Source of the DNA: Thermotoga sp. KOL6
GTDB taxonomy: Bacteria > Thermotogota > Thermotogae > Thermotogales > Thermotogaceae
Assembly: GCF_002866025.1 (NCBI RefSeq)
Contig: NZ_LNDE01000001.1
Coordinates: 496,001 to 560,000, forward strand
Length of the DNA stretch: 64,000 nucleotides
Direction of reading: 5' to 3'
In this document: piece by piece, positions 9,175-17,784 of the stretch
Layout of the letters: every line of letters starts with the position of its first letter
Position numbering within the stretch: the stretch's first letter is position 1
The notes under the pieces: generated by a model
The model's input: the letters and a program-made list of their open reading frames with translations, nothing else
The model's database searches: none
Told to the model about the DNA's origin: nothing
Program-made: the position numbers and the translations under genes

Positions 9175-9817
9175 GTTTTCTCCTACCCTCCCGTCTTGAA
9201 CCGTTGTATTCAATAACAACCCGTCTGTAAGGTTCAACTCCTATTGAATAGCTTATAACACCTTTGTATTTCTTCACCAACTTGTGAACTATCCTTCTCT
9301 CAAAAGCGAACATAGGATCGAGAACTACTTTTGTTTTCTCCGACAAAGCCTTCTTGACAGCTTCCTCCACTATTTTTTCAAGAGATTTTTTTCTTTTTTC
9401 TCTATAATCTCCCATATCGAGAATCACATTCAACTTCGTATCGCTCAATCTGTTCAGGAAAATCATTGTAATATGCTGAAGTGCCCCTAAAGTTTTGCCG
9501 TGTCTACCGATTAGTTTTCCAATGTTTTCACTCTTTACATCCACAAAAAAACTCTTTCCAGATGATTTCACTGACAACTGAACGCCAGGGTCTACTACAC
9601 TCAATATATCCTTCAAGAACTCTTTCAATCTCCTTTCGAAGTAAGCTCTCTTGATCTGAACCTCGACCACCGCTTCTTTAGAGAAAAGACCAAATATTCC
9701 TTGAAATCCCTTTTCCAAAATATTGACCGTGTATTCGTCTTCCTGAAGGCCATATTTTTCGACTACTTTGTCTACAGCCTCATCAACTGTGGAAGCCTTT
9801 TCCACTACCTTTTTCAT
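9152..9817 (-). CDS. khpB: Jag/KhpB RNA-binding protein (Jag_N-KH-R3H)
   Basis: 221 residues: an N-terminal Jag domain (about 1-55), a KH domain with the GRHGKTL loop (GKLIGRHGKTLGALQH) and a C-terminal R3H domain (R-x3-H within FERRIVHKLV). Family members bind RNA and influence cell-envelope synthesis and division in Gram-positives. It directly follows yidC, as in most bacteria, with AGGGGGGAT before its ATG, and overlaps the cupin downstream. Confidence 0.92.
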   Translation of the reverse strand: MKKVVEKASTVDEAVDKVVEKYGLQEDEYTVNILEKGFQGIFGLFSKEAVVEVQIKRAYFERRLKEFLKDILSVVDPGVQLSVKSSGKSFFVDVKSENIGKLIGRHGKTLGALQHITMIFLNRLSDTKLNVILDMGDYREKRKKSLEKIVEEAVKKALSEKTKVVLDPMFAFERRIVHKLVKKYKGVISYSIGVEPYRRVVIEYNGSRREGRRKHDIKESI

Positions 9818-9828
9818 CTAATCCCCCC

Positions 9829-11160
9829 TCATGCCTTTTTAGGCAAACCAAGGAGTTCCCTTGTAGTGATTCCTTTTATCTTGTATCGTTTGTAAGTGTA
9901 ATAAGTAACCGCAAGTTGAATCAGAGTGTTCGTTGTGTAATAGAGAAAGAGTCCACTTGGAAGTCCAACGAACAAAAACGGGAAAATGATGGACATTATG
10001 AGACCTTGCCACGCTGTTCTCACATCTTGGCTGGTGAGGAGTGTGGTATAGTAACTTGCAACTATGGTAATAACTAAAAAGAGCCAATTATTCGCAAATC
10101 CTCCAGCCGAAAGGTCTTTCCAAATGAGAAAACCACCGCTATAAGCAAACTCTTCTACGTAGTACCTGATAACCGACCAAAGAAGAATGAATATTGGGAA
10201 TTGAATGAGAAGCATCAAACAACCACTAGCTGGATTAACTCCTGCCTCTCTATACAGTTTCAACAGAGCTTCTTGTTGCTTGGTAGGATCTTTGTATTTC
10301 TTTTTTATAGCCTCTATGCGAGGTTGGAGTTTCCTCATGTTTATAAGTGATTTGGTTTGAGCATGATAGAGTGGATACAGAATGAGTCTGACGATCAATG
10401 TGAACAACACAATTGCCCAACCAAAGCTCTTCGTCAAATCTTTGAGCCACCAGAAAAACCAAACTAACCCGTAAAATACGGAATCGTACCATTTATTGAA
10501 GCCGGGAACGTTTCCCAACGTTTTCATGAGGAATTCATAATCTTCAGGAAAAGCTTTTTTAATGAGAGTCCTTTTGTTCGGTCCTAGGAATACAGAAATC
10601 CGTTTGTGACCGCTCACTTTCAAAGTCTCTTCAAAGCTCAAACCTTCATCGTGCTTGATCAATACCAAAGTTCGAAGCTTGGGATTGAAAGATGCGAAAT
10701 AATTCTCCATGTATCTGTCGGTAGAAGAATCGAGCGAAACTCTTGGAAGTGTTATCTCCACGGGTTTAGAGGATTCTATATCTACAAAGAAAAGGTAATT
10801 TTCATTGTTTTCTATCGTGAAAATCTTCTTCACGAATCCGTAATTGTACACAATCTGTACCTTGTTCGAGAATCCTTCAGAAGTTCTTCCCTCGCCGGTT
10901 ATTATAGGTTCCTCAATAACTTTTAGAGGAGTTCCTTCATCCAACACATCGAATCCGTCGCTACCGTAAGTAAACACGTGTTTTCTGCCATCAACAAGAG
11001 TATAGAAATCCTTCAAAATACCCTTTTTCAGATCGAAATGGTACTCTTCGAATTTAGTTAAGACAACTATTTCTTCATCCGAACGGGTCACCTTGATAGG
11101 TTCAACTGCAAACAAGAACAAGGGAAGTACAGCAAATAGTATTGCTACAACTCTCCTCAA
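9829..11160 (-). CDS. yidC: Membrane protein insertase YidC
   Basis: Inserts and folds membrane proteins, alone or with SecYEG. 443 residues with an N-terminal hydrophobic anchor (VVAILFAVLPLFLFAV), a large periplasmic P1 domain to about residue 215, then five clustered membrane segments. The second segment carries the conserved groove arginine (TLIVRLILYPLYHAQ), as expected for the Gram-negative-type long form. It sits between yidD and khpB in the rpmH-rnpA-yidD-yidC-khpB cluster. The tail is short and basic. Confidence 0.95.
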   Translation of the reverse strand: MRRVVAILFAVLPLFLFAVEPIKVTRSDEEIVVLTKFEEYHFDLKKGILKDFYTLVDGRKHVFTYGSDGFDVLDEGTPLKVIEEPIITGEGRTSEGFSNKVQIVYNYGFVKKIFTIENNENYLFFVDIESSKPVEITLPRVSLDSSTDRYMENYFASFNPKLRTLVLIKHDEGLSFEETLKVSGHKRISVFLGPNKRTLIKKAFPEDYEFLMKTLGNVPGFNKWYDSVFYGLVWFFWWLKDLTKSFGWAIVLFTLIVRLILYPLYHAQTKSLINMRKLQPRIEAIKKKYKDPTKQQEALLKLYREAGVNPASGCLMLLIQFPIFILLWSVIRYYVEEFAYSGGFLIWKDLSAGGFANNWLFLVITIVASYYTTLLTSQDVRTAWQGLIMSIIFPFLFVGLPSGLFLYYTTNTLIQLAVTYYTYKRYKIKGITTRELLGLPKKA

Positions 11161-11162
11161 AT

Positions 11163-11402
11163 CTACCGCCTCCTCAATTTGAACGAGAATTCTTCTGGTA
11201 CTGGGTCGTATCCACCCTTGGAAAGAGGATTACAACGAAGAATTCGCCTGAGGCCCAGGAAAGTGCCCTTCAGAAATCCGTGTTTTTCCAACGCTTGTAT
11301 GAAATAAGTAGAACAGGTTGGAGTAAACCTGCAAGTTGGAGGTTTGAGGGGAGAAATGTATTTCTGATAGAACCTAACCAACATTATGAGCAACTTTTTC
11401 AT
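11163..11402 (-). CDS. yidD: Membrane protein insertion efficiency factor YidD
   Basis: A 79-residue peripheral membrane protein that assists YidC. Diagnostic motifs are [41 protein letters not shown] and the three conserved cysteines. ATG 11402 overlaps the rnpA stop (ATGA) and has GAGGATTG upstream. The longer frame to 11450 would lie inside rnpA. It fits tightly between rnpA and yidC. Confidence 0.95.
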   Translation of the reverse strand: MKKLLIMLVRFYQKYISPLKPPTCRFTPTCSTYFIQALEKHGFLKGTFLGLRRILRCNPLSKGGYDPVPEEFSFKLRRR

Positions 11403-11752
11403 CGCCCAATCCTCTCTAAAAGACTCAACAATTTTTCCTTTACCGTCCAAAAATCGATTCTTTCAAATTCCTCAGATAATCTTTTCCTTGGAATCACAAT
11501 TATGTCGAAACCTCTTAGAATCTTGTTTTTGTTTCTTCGAAAGATTTCACGAATCCATCTCTTCAGTTTATTTCTTTTGGTCGCCTTCCCGAACTTCTTT
11601 TTCACCACGATTCCTAATCTTGAAATATTCAAGTCATTCTCTTTAAAAAGAACGACGAAATATTCATTTTGAACACTATCTCCCTCTTTAAAAAGAGTTA
11701 TGAAATCTCTCCTGAGCCTCAGGCGTTCCCTTTTGGTAAAACGTTCTGTCAT
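11399..11752 (-). CDS. rnpA: Ribonuclease P protein component
   Basis: The protein subunit that helps RNase P RNA bind and cleave pre-tRNA 5' leaders. 117 basic residues with the RNR signature ([23 protein letters not shown] region) and [12 protein letters not shown] near the N-terminus. ATG 11752 overlaps the rpmH stop and yidD overlaps its end, so the rpmH-rnpA-yidD cluster has no free bases between genes. Confidence 0.96.
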   Translation of the reverse strand: MTERFTKRERLRLRRDFITLFKEGDSVQNEYFVVLFKENDLNISRLGIVVKKKFGKATKRNKLKRWIREIFRRNKNKILRGFDIIVIPRKRLSEEFERIDFWTVKEKLLSLLERIGR

Positions 11753-11883
11753 ACAGTGAGTCTCCAGCGACCTTTCTTCCTCCTGTTCCTGAGAACCCTT
11801 CTACCACCTGGTGTCCTTTTGCGAGCCAGAAAACCATGTGTTCTCTTTCTCTTTCTTCTCGAAGGTTGGTATGTTCTTTTCAT
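11749..11883 (-). CDS. rpmH: 50S ribosomal protein L34 (bL34)
   Basis: A 44-residue, extremely basic protein read directly from the sequence. It begins [18 protein letters not shown], continues with LARKRTPGG and ends GRWRLTV, the standard L34 pattern. The ATG is preceded by AAGGAGGT about 10 bases upstream. Its TGA overlaps the rnpA ATG, as in the conserved rpmH-rnpA pair. It heads the cluster, and only about 30 bases separate it from psuG. Confidence 0.95.
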   Translation of the reverse strand: MKRTYQPSRRKRKRTHGFLARKRTPGGRRVLRNRRKKGRWRLTV

Positions 11884-11913
11884 ATCATCTTGACCTCCTT
11901 CTTCGATGTTTGA

Positions 11914-12804
11914 TTACGAAATTCTACTGTTTAGTATACCACAGATCTGTTCCCTCACGAGGGTTTTAGCTATTTCTCCAGCAAGCTTTGTGTTTTCTTC
12001 AAGCAGGGCTAAATTGGCTCTCAAAGTTCTTCCGCCGGTGAGTTCTACGAGTTTTCCAAGGAGTAAAGGCGTAACTTCCTTTCCCCTCACTTTCAAGTCT
12101 ATTTTGCTCAAGATCCTCTCAATTTCCTCCCTAGGTATTTCGTGTTCCTTTGGAACAGGGTTCAATACCATGAGAGCTTTCCCGAGTTCCAATTCTTTCA
12201 TCGTTTTGTAGAGCTGCACGATTTCATTCACGTTTTCTACTTTCGTGATTCTATATCCACTTTTTCGAGAAAAGAATAGCGGAAACTCTTCTGTTCTAAA
12301 ACCCACCATTGGGATCTCAAGAGTTTCCAGCCTCTCGAAAGTGGCTTCCACATCGAGTATAGATTTGACTCCGCTCGATACAAGAATGACTCGCGAAGAA
12401 GCCATTTCTGTGAGATCTTGCGAGACATCAACACCACCGGGGTGAACACCACCGGTTCCACCCGTTACCACAACCTCTATTCCGAATTTTTTACACAGAA
12501 AAATAGTAGCACTCACGGTAGTTGCTGCGTTGAATTTTTTTGACACGGCAATTGGAATCTCTCTAGTTCCGATCTTCTCGGCGCCTTCTTCAATCATCAT
12601 CTTCAACTCTTTTTCACTCATTCCAATAATTACTCTTCCCCTCAAAATTCCCACTACTGCGAGTTGAAAATTCATCTTTTTTGAAATCTCATTCGCTTTT
12701 TGAAAAAGAAGTAATGCCTCTTTTTTTGGTAGTCCATGAACGAACACAGTAGTTTCCATTCCTACCACTGGTTTCCCATCCGATAAACGATTCTCCACAA
12801 CCAT
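11914..12804 (-). CDS. psuG: Pseudouridine-5'-phosphate glycosidase
   Basis: Cleaves pseudouridine 5'-phosphate reversibly to uracil and ribose 5-phosphate. 296 residues with PVVGMETTVFVHGLP, a TREIPIAV stretch, the VVTGGTGGVHPGG loop and QDLTEM...VSSGVKSILD. ATG 12804 is chosen because AGGGGGAG precedes it and cobO ends at 12822. The frame continues upstream only inside cobO. No psuK kinase partner is visible, so the kinase must lie elsewhere or another kinase is used. Confidence 0.92.
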   Translation of the reverse strand: MVVENRLSDGKPVVGMETTVFVHGLPKKEALLLFQKANEISKKMNFQLAVVGILRGRVIIGMSEKELKMMIEEGAEKIGTREIPIAVSKKFNAATTVSATIFLCKKFGIEVVVTGGTGGVHPGGVDVSQDLTEMASSRVILVSSGVKSILDVEATFERLETLEIPMVGFRTEEFPLFFSRKSGYRITKVENVNEIVQLYKTMKELELGKALMVLNPVPKEHEIPREEIERILSKIDLKVRGKEVTPLLLGKLVELTGGRTLRANLALLEENTKLAGEIAKTLVREQICGILNSRIS

Positions 12805-12821
12805 TTGCTCTCCCCCTAATT

Positions 12822-13334
12822 TCAAAATTCTATTCCCTTTCTTGCGGAAATTCCTTTCTTGTAATAATGTTTCACTTCTCTCATTTCTGTAACAAGATCG
12901 GCCCTTTCCATTAACCATTCAGGAGCGTATCTGCCCGTTATAACGAGCTCTACGTGTTCAGGCTTGGAGTTGAGAAGTGCCTCTATTTCCTCTCTAGAGA
13001 AAAACCCCAAATGTATGGCCACACATAGCTCGTCGAGCACAACAATATCATACTCTCCTGAAGAAATTCGTTTTTGAGCATCGTCTAATCCTTTTTTTGC
13101 CCTTTCTATTTGATCTTTTCGTGGTTTTCCAAAAACAAAATCTGGTGTACCATATTGAACGATCTCTATGTTTGAAAAAAACTCGTTTATTTTCAACTCA
13201 GATGTTTCAGATCCCTTCAAGAACTGACCTATGAATACTTTCAGGCCCGCACAAGCGGCTCTCACTGAAAGGCCGAGTGCCGCAGTTGTTTTTCCTTTTC
13301 CGTCTCCCGTATAAACTTGTACATAACCCCTCAA
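12822..13334 (-). CDS. cobO: Cob(I)alamin adenosyltransferase (CobA/CobO/BtuR type)
   Basis: Transfers the adenosyl group of ATP to cob(I)alamin to make coenzyme B12. 170 residues with an N-terminal P-loop ([14 protein letters not shown]) and the [13 protein letters not shown] and [12 protein letters not shown]-type motifs. TTG 13334 follows GGGAGGTG with 6 bases of spacing and starts just before the first beta strand. Longer starts run into the divergent engB promoter region. It is isolated from other corrinoid genes, which fits a salvage role. Confidence 0.9.
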   Translation of the reverse strand: MRGYVQVYTGDGKGKTTAALGLSVRAACAGLKVFIGQFLKGSETSELKINEFFSNIEIVQYGTPDFVFGKPRKDQIERAKKGLDDAQKRISSGEYDIVVLDELCVAIHLGFFSREEIEALLNSKPEHVELVITGRYAPEWLMERADLVTEMREVKHYYKKGISARKGIEF

Positions 13335-13380
13335 TTTGTACACCTCCCTTCTGTATGTTAGCATAGAAAAGGGTGATAAA
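13335..13380 (+). promoter_or_regulatory. cobO/engB divergent intergenic with weak promoter
   Basis: The 46-base gap holds both ribosome sites. On the plus strand TTGTAC (13336-13341) and TAGCAT (13359-13364) are 17 bases apart and could be a weak -35/-10 for engB. No convincing minus-strand pair was found. Confidence 0.3.
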
Positions 13381-13968
13381 ATGATCATAAAAGATGTGAA
13401 ATTGGTCAAAGTATCGAAAGTTCCAGGTGATTATCCCCCACCGTTGAAAGGTGAAATAGCGTTCGTGGGGAGGTCGAATGTGGGGAAATCCTCCCTGTTG
13501 AATGCTATTTTCAACAAAAAGATCGCTTTCGTCAGTAAAACTCCTGGAAAAACTCGATCAATCAATTTCTATCTTGTAAACTCGAAATATTATTTCACTG
13601 ATCTTCCAGGGTACGGGTACGCGAAGGTGTCCAAGAGAGAACGTATGTTGTGGAAAAAATTGGTAGAAGATTACTTTGTGAACAGATGGCCTCTTCAAAT
13701 GGTTTTTCTTCTGGTGGACGGTAGAATTCCCCCACAAGAAAGTGACTTTATGATGATAGAATGGATGAGAAGTCTGAACGTCCCATTCACCATCGTCCTC
13801 ACGAAGATAGACAAAGTAAAGAAATCTGAGAGAAAAAAGAAGCTAGAAGAACACAAAGAAGCGTTCTCGAGATACGGTGGCTATACGGTAATTCCTACTT
13901 CGTCCGTAACTGGCGAGGGCATAGATGTTCTCTTGGGTTTGATTTCCACTCTTTTAAAAGGGAATTGA
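13381..13968 (+). CDS. engB: Ribosome-biogenesis GTPase EngB/YsxC (YihA)
   Basis: A GTPase needed for large-subunit maturation. 195 residues with G1 GRSNVGKS (residues 30-37), G2 around [11 protein letters not shown]3 [10 protein letters not shown]4 TKIDK and G5-like [11 protein letters not shown] 13381 has AAGGGTGAT just upstream and the usual family N-terminus. The frame to 13336 overlaps the cobO start. It heads a plus-strand run into the HD-GYP gene, across a 276-base non-coding gap. Confidence 0.95.
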   Translation: MIIKDVKLVKVSKVPGDYPPPLKGEIAFVGRSNVGKSSLLNAIFNKKIAFVSKTPGKTRSINFYLVNSKYYFTDLPGYGYAKVSKRERMLWKKLVEDYFVNRWPLQMVFLLVDGRIPPQESDFMMIEWMRSLNVPFTIVLTKIDKVKKSERKKKLEEHKEAFSRYGGYTVIPTSSVTGEGIDVLLGLISTLLKGN

Positions 13969-13985
13969 AATTGCTAAAATAGGAT

Positions 13986-14222
13986 AGGGGCAGGGGGGAT
14001 TGAAAAGCGGAGTACCGAACAGCAAGAAATGTAGTAAGCGGAGATCCGGTAACAAGCGAAGACCTGAGATAAAGCAATGAAAGGGGGGGAAGCCATGAGA
14101 AAGCTCCTGAGGGTGGTCCTCGTTCTTGGAAGCTTGTTTGGAACCCTTCTGGCAATCGTCGGAAGCAATAGGGTTTGGTAACCTCTGATAGTCGGTTCTC
14201 GGAAAGTTTCCCCCCTGCTCCT
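13986..14222 (+). ncRNA. Candidate structured RNA closed by a 12-bp stem, upstream of the HD-GYP gene
   Basis: GGGGCAGGGGGG (13987-13998) is complementary to CCCCCCTGCTCC (14210-14221), 12 pairs with one G-U. A second run, AGGGGGGAA near 14082-14090, can pair with the same 3' strand, so two folds compete. Between them lie three irregular AAGCG-type repeats with small CGG-N4-CCG hairpins (14005, 14036, 14054) and local stems such as CTTCTG/CGGAAG. TAAAAT at 13975 could be a -10. No intrinsic terminator follows, and the ribosome site of the HD-GYP gene begins about 14 bases later. I could not match it to RNase P, tmRNA, SRP, 6S or a known riboswitch. Confidence 0.4.
14095..14181 (+). CDS. Putative 28-residue hydrophobic peptide inside the structured gap
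   Basis: ATG 14095 follows a G-rich ribosome-like site (AAGGGGGGGAAGCC). The frame encodes 28 residues and ends at TAA 14179: two basic residues, then a hydrophobic run (VVLVLGSLFGTLLAIVG), then SNRVW. It would span a membrane once. Codons (AGA, CTC, GTC, GGA) look like those of neighbouring genes. The same bases take part in the proposed RNA fold, so it may be a regulatory leader peptide, a small membrane protein or a chance frame. Confidence 0.35.
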   Translation: MRKLLRVVLVLGSLFGTLLAIVGSNRVW

Positions 14223-14244
14223 TCATATCGAAGCAAGGAGTGAA

Positions 14245-15513
14245 ATGGTGAAGAGAAGAAGAGAAAGAATCTTTCTTGTATATTCTTTGATAATTTTAAG
14301 TTTGTACATATGCTCGATTTTGACTTTTGGAACTTTAAACGTTGAGTTTCACGATTTCAGGTTTACCTTGTTTCTTTTTTTAATAAGTTTTCTCTTTGAA
14401 GTTTTGAGCATAAAAACCCTTCAATTCACTCATGGAAAAGTAGAGACATCCGCAAGCCTGATAGCAAACATAGCAGCGGTGTTCCTTTTGAACCCTTTAG
14501 AAGCTTCCCTTTTGAGTGCACTTTCTGGTATCACTTACAAATTGATCAGGATAACAAAGGAAAAGTATCCTGTGAGCCGATACATATTCAATTTCTCACA
14601 GGTGGCTTTAAGCTCCTATTTTGCAGGGATTACGTACCATACTCTGGCCGATCAAAGTGCAGTGTGGAACATCTTTGTTGTTCTAGTTTCTTCGTTGGTT
14701 TATTTTTCTTTCAACAATCTTTTTGTTCTCTTTGCTGTTTACATTCTTTCTGGAGAAGGTATCCATGAAACCATTTCGAAGGTCGTATCAGGTCCTGTCA
14801 TGAGCATGGGGCTCCTCATACCTGTGATTGCTGTTGTTTACATTCTTTATCAATACGTGGGACTTTTGGCCATTCCTGTGTCTTTGGCTGCCGTGTTGTC
14901 TATCCAAATAGGAAACTACTACAGATACAAGTACTACGAGGCAAAACTTGAGCATTTAAAGCTTCTTGCAAAGAGTTTAGAGGAGAAAGATAAATACACT
15001 CGCGGGCACAGTGAAAGAGTAGCGGAACTCGCTCGGGCAATGGCAAAAAAACTCGGTTTCTCACCGAAGATGGTGGAAAGGATTTACAATGCAGCTTTTT
15101 TACATGATATTGGAAAAATAGGGATACCCGACCACATTTTGAAAAAACCTACCATTCTTTCGAAAGAAGAAATGACGGTTGTAAAATCACACCCTGTTAT
15201 GGGAGAAGAGATTCTAGCAGAAGTGGACATCTTCAGAAATAGAGAGAGCAAATGGGTGAGGCATCATCATGAAAGATGGGATGGGACAGGCTATCCAGAC
15301 GGTCTCAAAGGAGAGGAAATCCCTCTTCAATCTAGGATAATAGCGGTTGCTGATGTGTACGAAGCTTTAACCAGCGATAGACCTTACAGAAAAGCATTAA
15401 CCAGAGACGAAGCGAAAGAAATCATGATGAAGATGAAAGGTACCGTCCTCGATCCAAAACTCGTAGACCTTCTGTTTGAAATACTCGACGAGAGGGAGGA
15501 GAAAGATCTATGA
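14245..15513 (+). CDS. Membrane-anchored HD-GYP domain protein (putative cyclic-di-GMP phosphodiesterase)
   Basis: 422 residues: about seven membrane segments in the first 235, a short linker helix, then an HD-GYP domain with LHDIGKIGIPD, the HHHERWDGTGYPDGL motif and RIIAVADVYEALTSDRPYR. HD-GYP enzymes hydrolyse cyclic di-GMP, and the complete HD and GYP motifs suggest activity. The membrane part has no ligand domain I recognise. The ATG follows AAGGAGTGAA. DUF5317 starts within its stop, and the upstream gap may carry a regulatory RNA. Confidence 0.88.
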   Translation: MVKRRRERIFLVYSLIILSLYICSILTFGTLNVEFHDFRFTLFLFLISFLFEVLSIKTLQFTHGKVETSASLIANIAAVFLLNPLEASLLSALSGITYKLIRITKEKYPVSRYIFNFSQVALSSYFAGITYHTLADQSAVWNIFVVLVSSLVYFSFNNLFVLFAVYILSGEGIHETISKVVSGPVMSMGLLIPVIAVVYILYQYVGLLAIPVSLAAVLSIQIGNYYRYKYYEAKLEHLKLLAKSLEEKDKYTRGHSERVAELARAMAKKLGFSPKMVERIYNAAFLHDIGKIGIPDHILKKPTILSKEEMTVVKSHPVMGEEILAEVDIFRNRESKWVRHHHERWDGTGYPDGLKGEEIPLQSRIIAVADVYEALTSDRPYRKALTRDEAKEIMMKMKGTVLDPKLVDLLFEILDEREEKDL

Positions 15514-16016
15514 TGATCGATGTATTTGTAATAGCGCTGATTCTCTCCCTTTTGACAAGAAATATCAAAAATGTCTTGAAGTACAAATATCGAGGACTCT
15601 ATATTTTCATATTCCCCTTCATACTCCAGCTACTTCCATGGAAAAGCTTCACCGTTCCAATTTCTTTTGTGACACTTCTAATCTTCCTAGCGTTGAACAG
15701 ACAACTTCCTGGATTCAAGCTCATGACAATTGGTGCCATTATGAATGGCTTCACTATGAGCGTTAATGGAGGTAAGATGCCAGTCTGGGAACCCACTCTT
15801 AAGCTTCTCAACTTAGGTCTCGATTTCAAACACAGTTCGTTCACGGAATTCTCCTGGCGAACTATTCTTGCCGATTATATTCCCGTGTATCTACCATGGG
15901 GAAGGAAGTTTGTCATCAGCATAGGTGATATCTTTGTGTTCGTTGGAGTTTTCATATTTTTCGTTCTAAAACCTCGATTCCAAAACCAACCGTCCCAGGT
16001 CCCACATGAGTTGTAA
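15510..16016 (+). CDS. DUF5317-type small membrane protein
   Basis: 168 residues with about five membrane segments. It carries an NGGKMPV motif (near 88) and a GDIFVFVG segment near the C-terminus, the two conserved spots I associate with DUF5317, a family of unknown function. ATG 15510 overlaps the HD-GYP stop, so the two are translationally coupled and may act together. The last 65 bases run antisense into the 3' end of the convergent degV, with no terminator between. Confidence 0.65.
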   Translation: MMIDVFVIALILSLLTRNIKNVLKYKYRGLYIFIFPFILQLLPWKSFTVPISFVTLLIFLALNRQLPGFKLMTIGAIMNGFTMSVNGGKMPVWEPTLKLLNLGLDFKHSSFTEFSWRTILADYIPVYLPWGRKFVISIGDIFVFVGVFIFFVLKPRFQNQPSQVPHEL

Positions 16017-16818
16017 TAACCTTTCCCATTGGAGATATTATTTCGTCGACGACATCATAACTTTTCCTGAGAATATTCAAAAGGTCAACAACACCTGCTT
16101 CATTATCTGCATGAACCCCTACAACTCTGAGTTTCGAACCATCAGGAGTATCTTCTCGCAGCTTTTCTATGAGGGCTTCTATTGCCCTTTTGTCACCTCT
16201 CACTTTTCTATAAGGTATCAATTCACCATCCCTTATATGCAAACACACCCTTATTTTAAGCAAGTTCCCTACAAACCCTTGAAACTTGGTTACCCTGCCT
16301 CCCTTGACGAGATAGTTGAAATCCGAAACATAAAAAATCGCTTTGAAATCGCTTTTCTTCATCCTTTCTTCTAATTTTTTCAGTGTTTCCTCAATGGATA
16401 GTCCTTTGTTCAGCATCTCCCGAGCCGAACGTGCGGGGAGAGAGATAACTCCAGAGGCGAGTAATGTATCAACAACATGAACGGGAATATCAACCTCCCT
16501 AGAAGCAAGAACAGCTGAGTTATAAGTTCCCGACAGTTTAGAAGATATGGTGAAGACCAAAACAGCATCGTATCCTTCTTCTTTGTATCTCAAATATTTT
16601 TTCTTGAAATCCTCCACACTGGGTTGAGATGTTTTCGGTACACTGGTAATTTCTTTTATCCTCCTGTAAAAGCTCTCTATCTCTTCCGGAGTTCTTTCAT
16701 CGGGTTCGGTAGTTCCATCTCCCCACACAACGTACAACGGGATGCTGTCGATATCGTACTTTTCCATCCAGGAAAAAGGAATATCTGCTGTACTATCAAC
16801 CAAGATCTTCACTTTCAT
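15952..16818 (-). CDS. DegV-family fatty-acid-binding protein (TM1468 type)
   Basis: 288 residues. DegV proteins bind a fatty acid between two domains, and bacterial members such as FakB deliver it to the kinase FakA. Visible marks are DSTADIP at 8-14, TSQPS at 63-67, SSKLSGTYNSA, and the C-terminal HVGPGTVGFG loop. ATG 16818 follows GGAGGATG. It sits downstream of glk on the minus strand. Its 3' end overlaps DUF5317 by 65 bases. A second DegV gene lies near 60 kb. Confidence 0.9.
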   Translation of the reverse strand: MKVKILVDSTADIPFSWMEKYDIDSIPLYVVWGDGTTEPDERTPEEIESFYRRIKEITSVPKTSQPSVEDFKKKYLRYKEEGYDAVLVFTISSKLSGTYNSAVLASREVDIPVHVVDTLLASGVISLPARSAREMLNKGLSIEETLKKLEERMKKSDFKAIFYVSDFNYLVKGGRVTKFQGFVGNLLKIRVCLHIRDGELIPYRKVRGDKRAIEALIEKLREDTPDGSKLRVVGVHADNEAGVVDLLNILRKSYDVVDEIISPMGKVITTHVGPGTVGFGIEVLERKI

Positions 16819-16821
16819 GGT

Positions 16822-17763
16822 TCATCCTCCTATTCGTTCCTTGATTATGGAAGCCGCTCCAAGGATACCTGCATCCTCCACGAGTGGACTCGGAACGATC
16901 TCATAAGTTCCCACAAAAGAGGGCATGATGTAGTCTATTACCCTTTCCTTCAAAGGCACAAACAAAACGTCTCCTGCTTTGGATATTCCTCCACCTATAA
17001 TAACCACCTCAGGGTTGAATATATGAATGTAACCTGCTATAGCCCTTGCCAATGCATCGACTACTCTGTCTCTTATCATGAGAGCGAATCTATCACCTTG
17101 TCTTGCTGCATCAAAAAGGTGTTTTGCATCAGCTTTCTCTGGTGTTCCCGCCAGTTTGTAAACAAGGGATTCATGATACTTCTTGTAACCTTCTCTGAGA
17201 AACCGCCTGATAGCCGTTGCAGAAGAGATCGCTTCTAAACATCCTCTCGTCCCGCAGTTACACATAGGACCGTTGGGTTCAACCACTACATGGCCCAGCT
17301 CCGCCCCTATTCCATCTTTTCCCGTCAAAAGATGTCCGTGAGTCACCACTCCACCGCCTATACCCGTTCCAAGAGTTAAAGCAACTATATGATCGTGTCC
17401 CTTACCAGCTCCAAACCACTTCTCACCGAGAACAAAAGCGTTCGCATCGTTTTCTAAAAAGACTTTTTTTCCCGTTCTTTTCGATATCTCTTCGGTCAAA
17501 TGGACGTTATACCAATCAGGAAAATTCGGAGAAAATCTCACAATTCCCTTTTCTCTGTCTATGGATCCGGGAGACCCGATCCCAACATAGGGTGTCTCTT
17601 CATCAGACAATTCAAGAATGGCTTCCGATACTCTCCTAATAACATCGTCTTTCCCGTTTACAACCAATGTATCTCGAGTGATTTTTTTCAAAATCTTGCC
17701 ATCTTCACTGACCAAGCCCACTGAGAACGTTGTTCCACCAAGATCGACACCTATTAGCTTCAA
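16822..17763 (-). CDS. glk: ROK-family glucokinase
   Basis: Phosphorylates glucose with ATP at the head of glycolysis. About 313 residues with the N-terminal phosphate loop (GVDLGGTTFSVGLV), ENDANAFVLGE, GTGIGGGV and the ROK zinc motif CNCGTRGCLEA. TTG 17763 is preferred, because AGGAGG lies 7 bases upstream. GTG 17772 is inside that site. It is between rho and degV with minimal gaps, so probably co-transcribed with rho. Confidence 0.9.
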   Translation of the reverse strand: MKLIGVDLGGTTFSVGLVSEDGKILKKITRDTLVVNGKDDVIRRVSEAILELSDEETPYVGIGSPGSIDREKGIVRFSPNFPDWYNVHLTEEISKRTGKKVFLENDANAFVLGEKWFGAGKGHDHIVALTLGTGIGGGVVTHGHLLTGKDGIGAELGHVVVEPNGPMCNCGTRGCLEAISSATAIRRFLREGYKKYHESLVYKLAGTPEKADAKHLFDAARQGDRFALMIRDRVVDALARAIAGYIHIFNPEVVIIGGGISKAGDVLFVPLKERVIDYIMPSFVGTYEIVPSPLVEDAGILGAASIIKERIGG

Positions 17764-17784
17764 ATCCAGCACCTCCTGGTCTGA

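Noticed and set aside
13986-14222. RNase P RNA, tmRNA, SRP or 6S RNA
   Set aside because: The conserved cores of RNase P (GAGGAAAGTCC-type), tmRNA (tRNA-like ends) and SRP (GGAAG with AGCAG) are not found, and 6S shape could not be shown by eye.
13895-14236. A 113-codon minus-strand open frame across the engB/HD-GYP gap
   Set aside because: It runs antisense to engB, has no ribosome site, and its composition reflects the G-runs of the proposed RNA.
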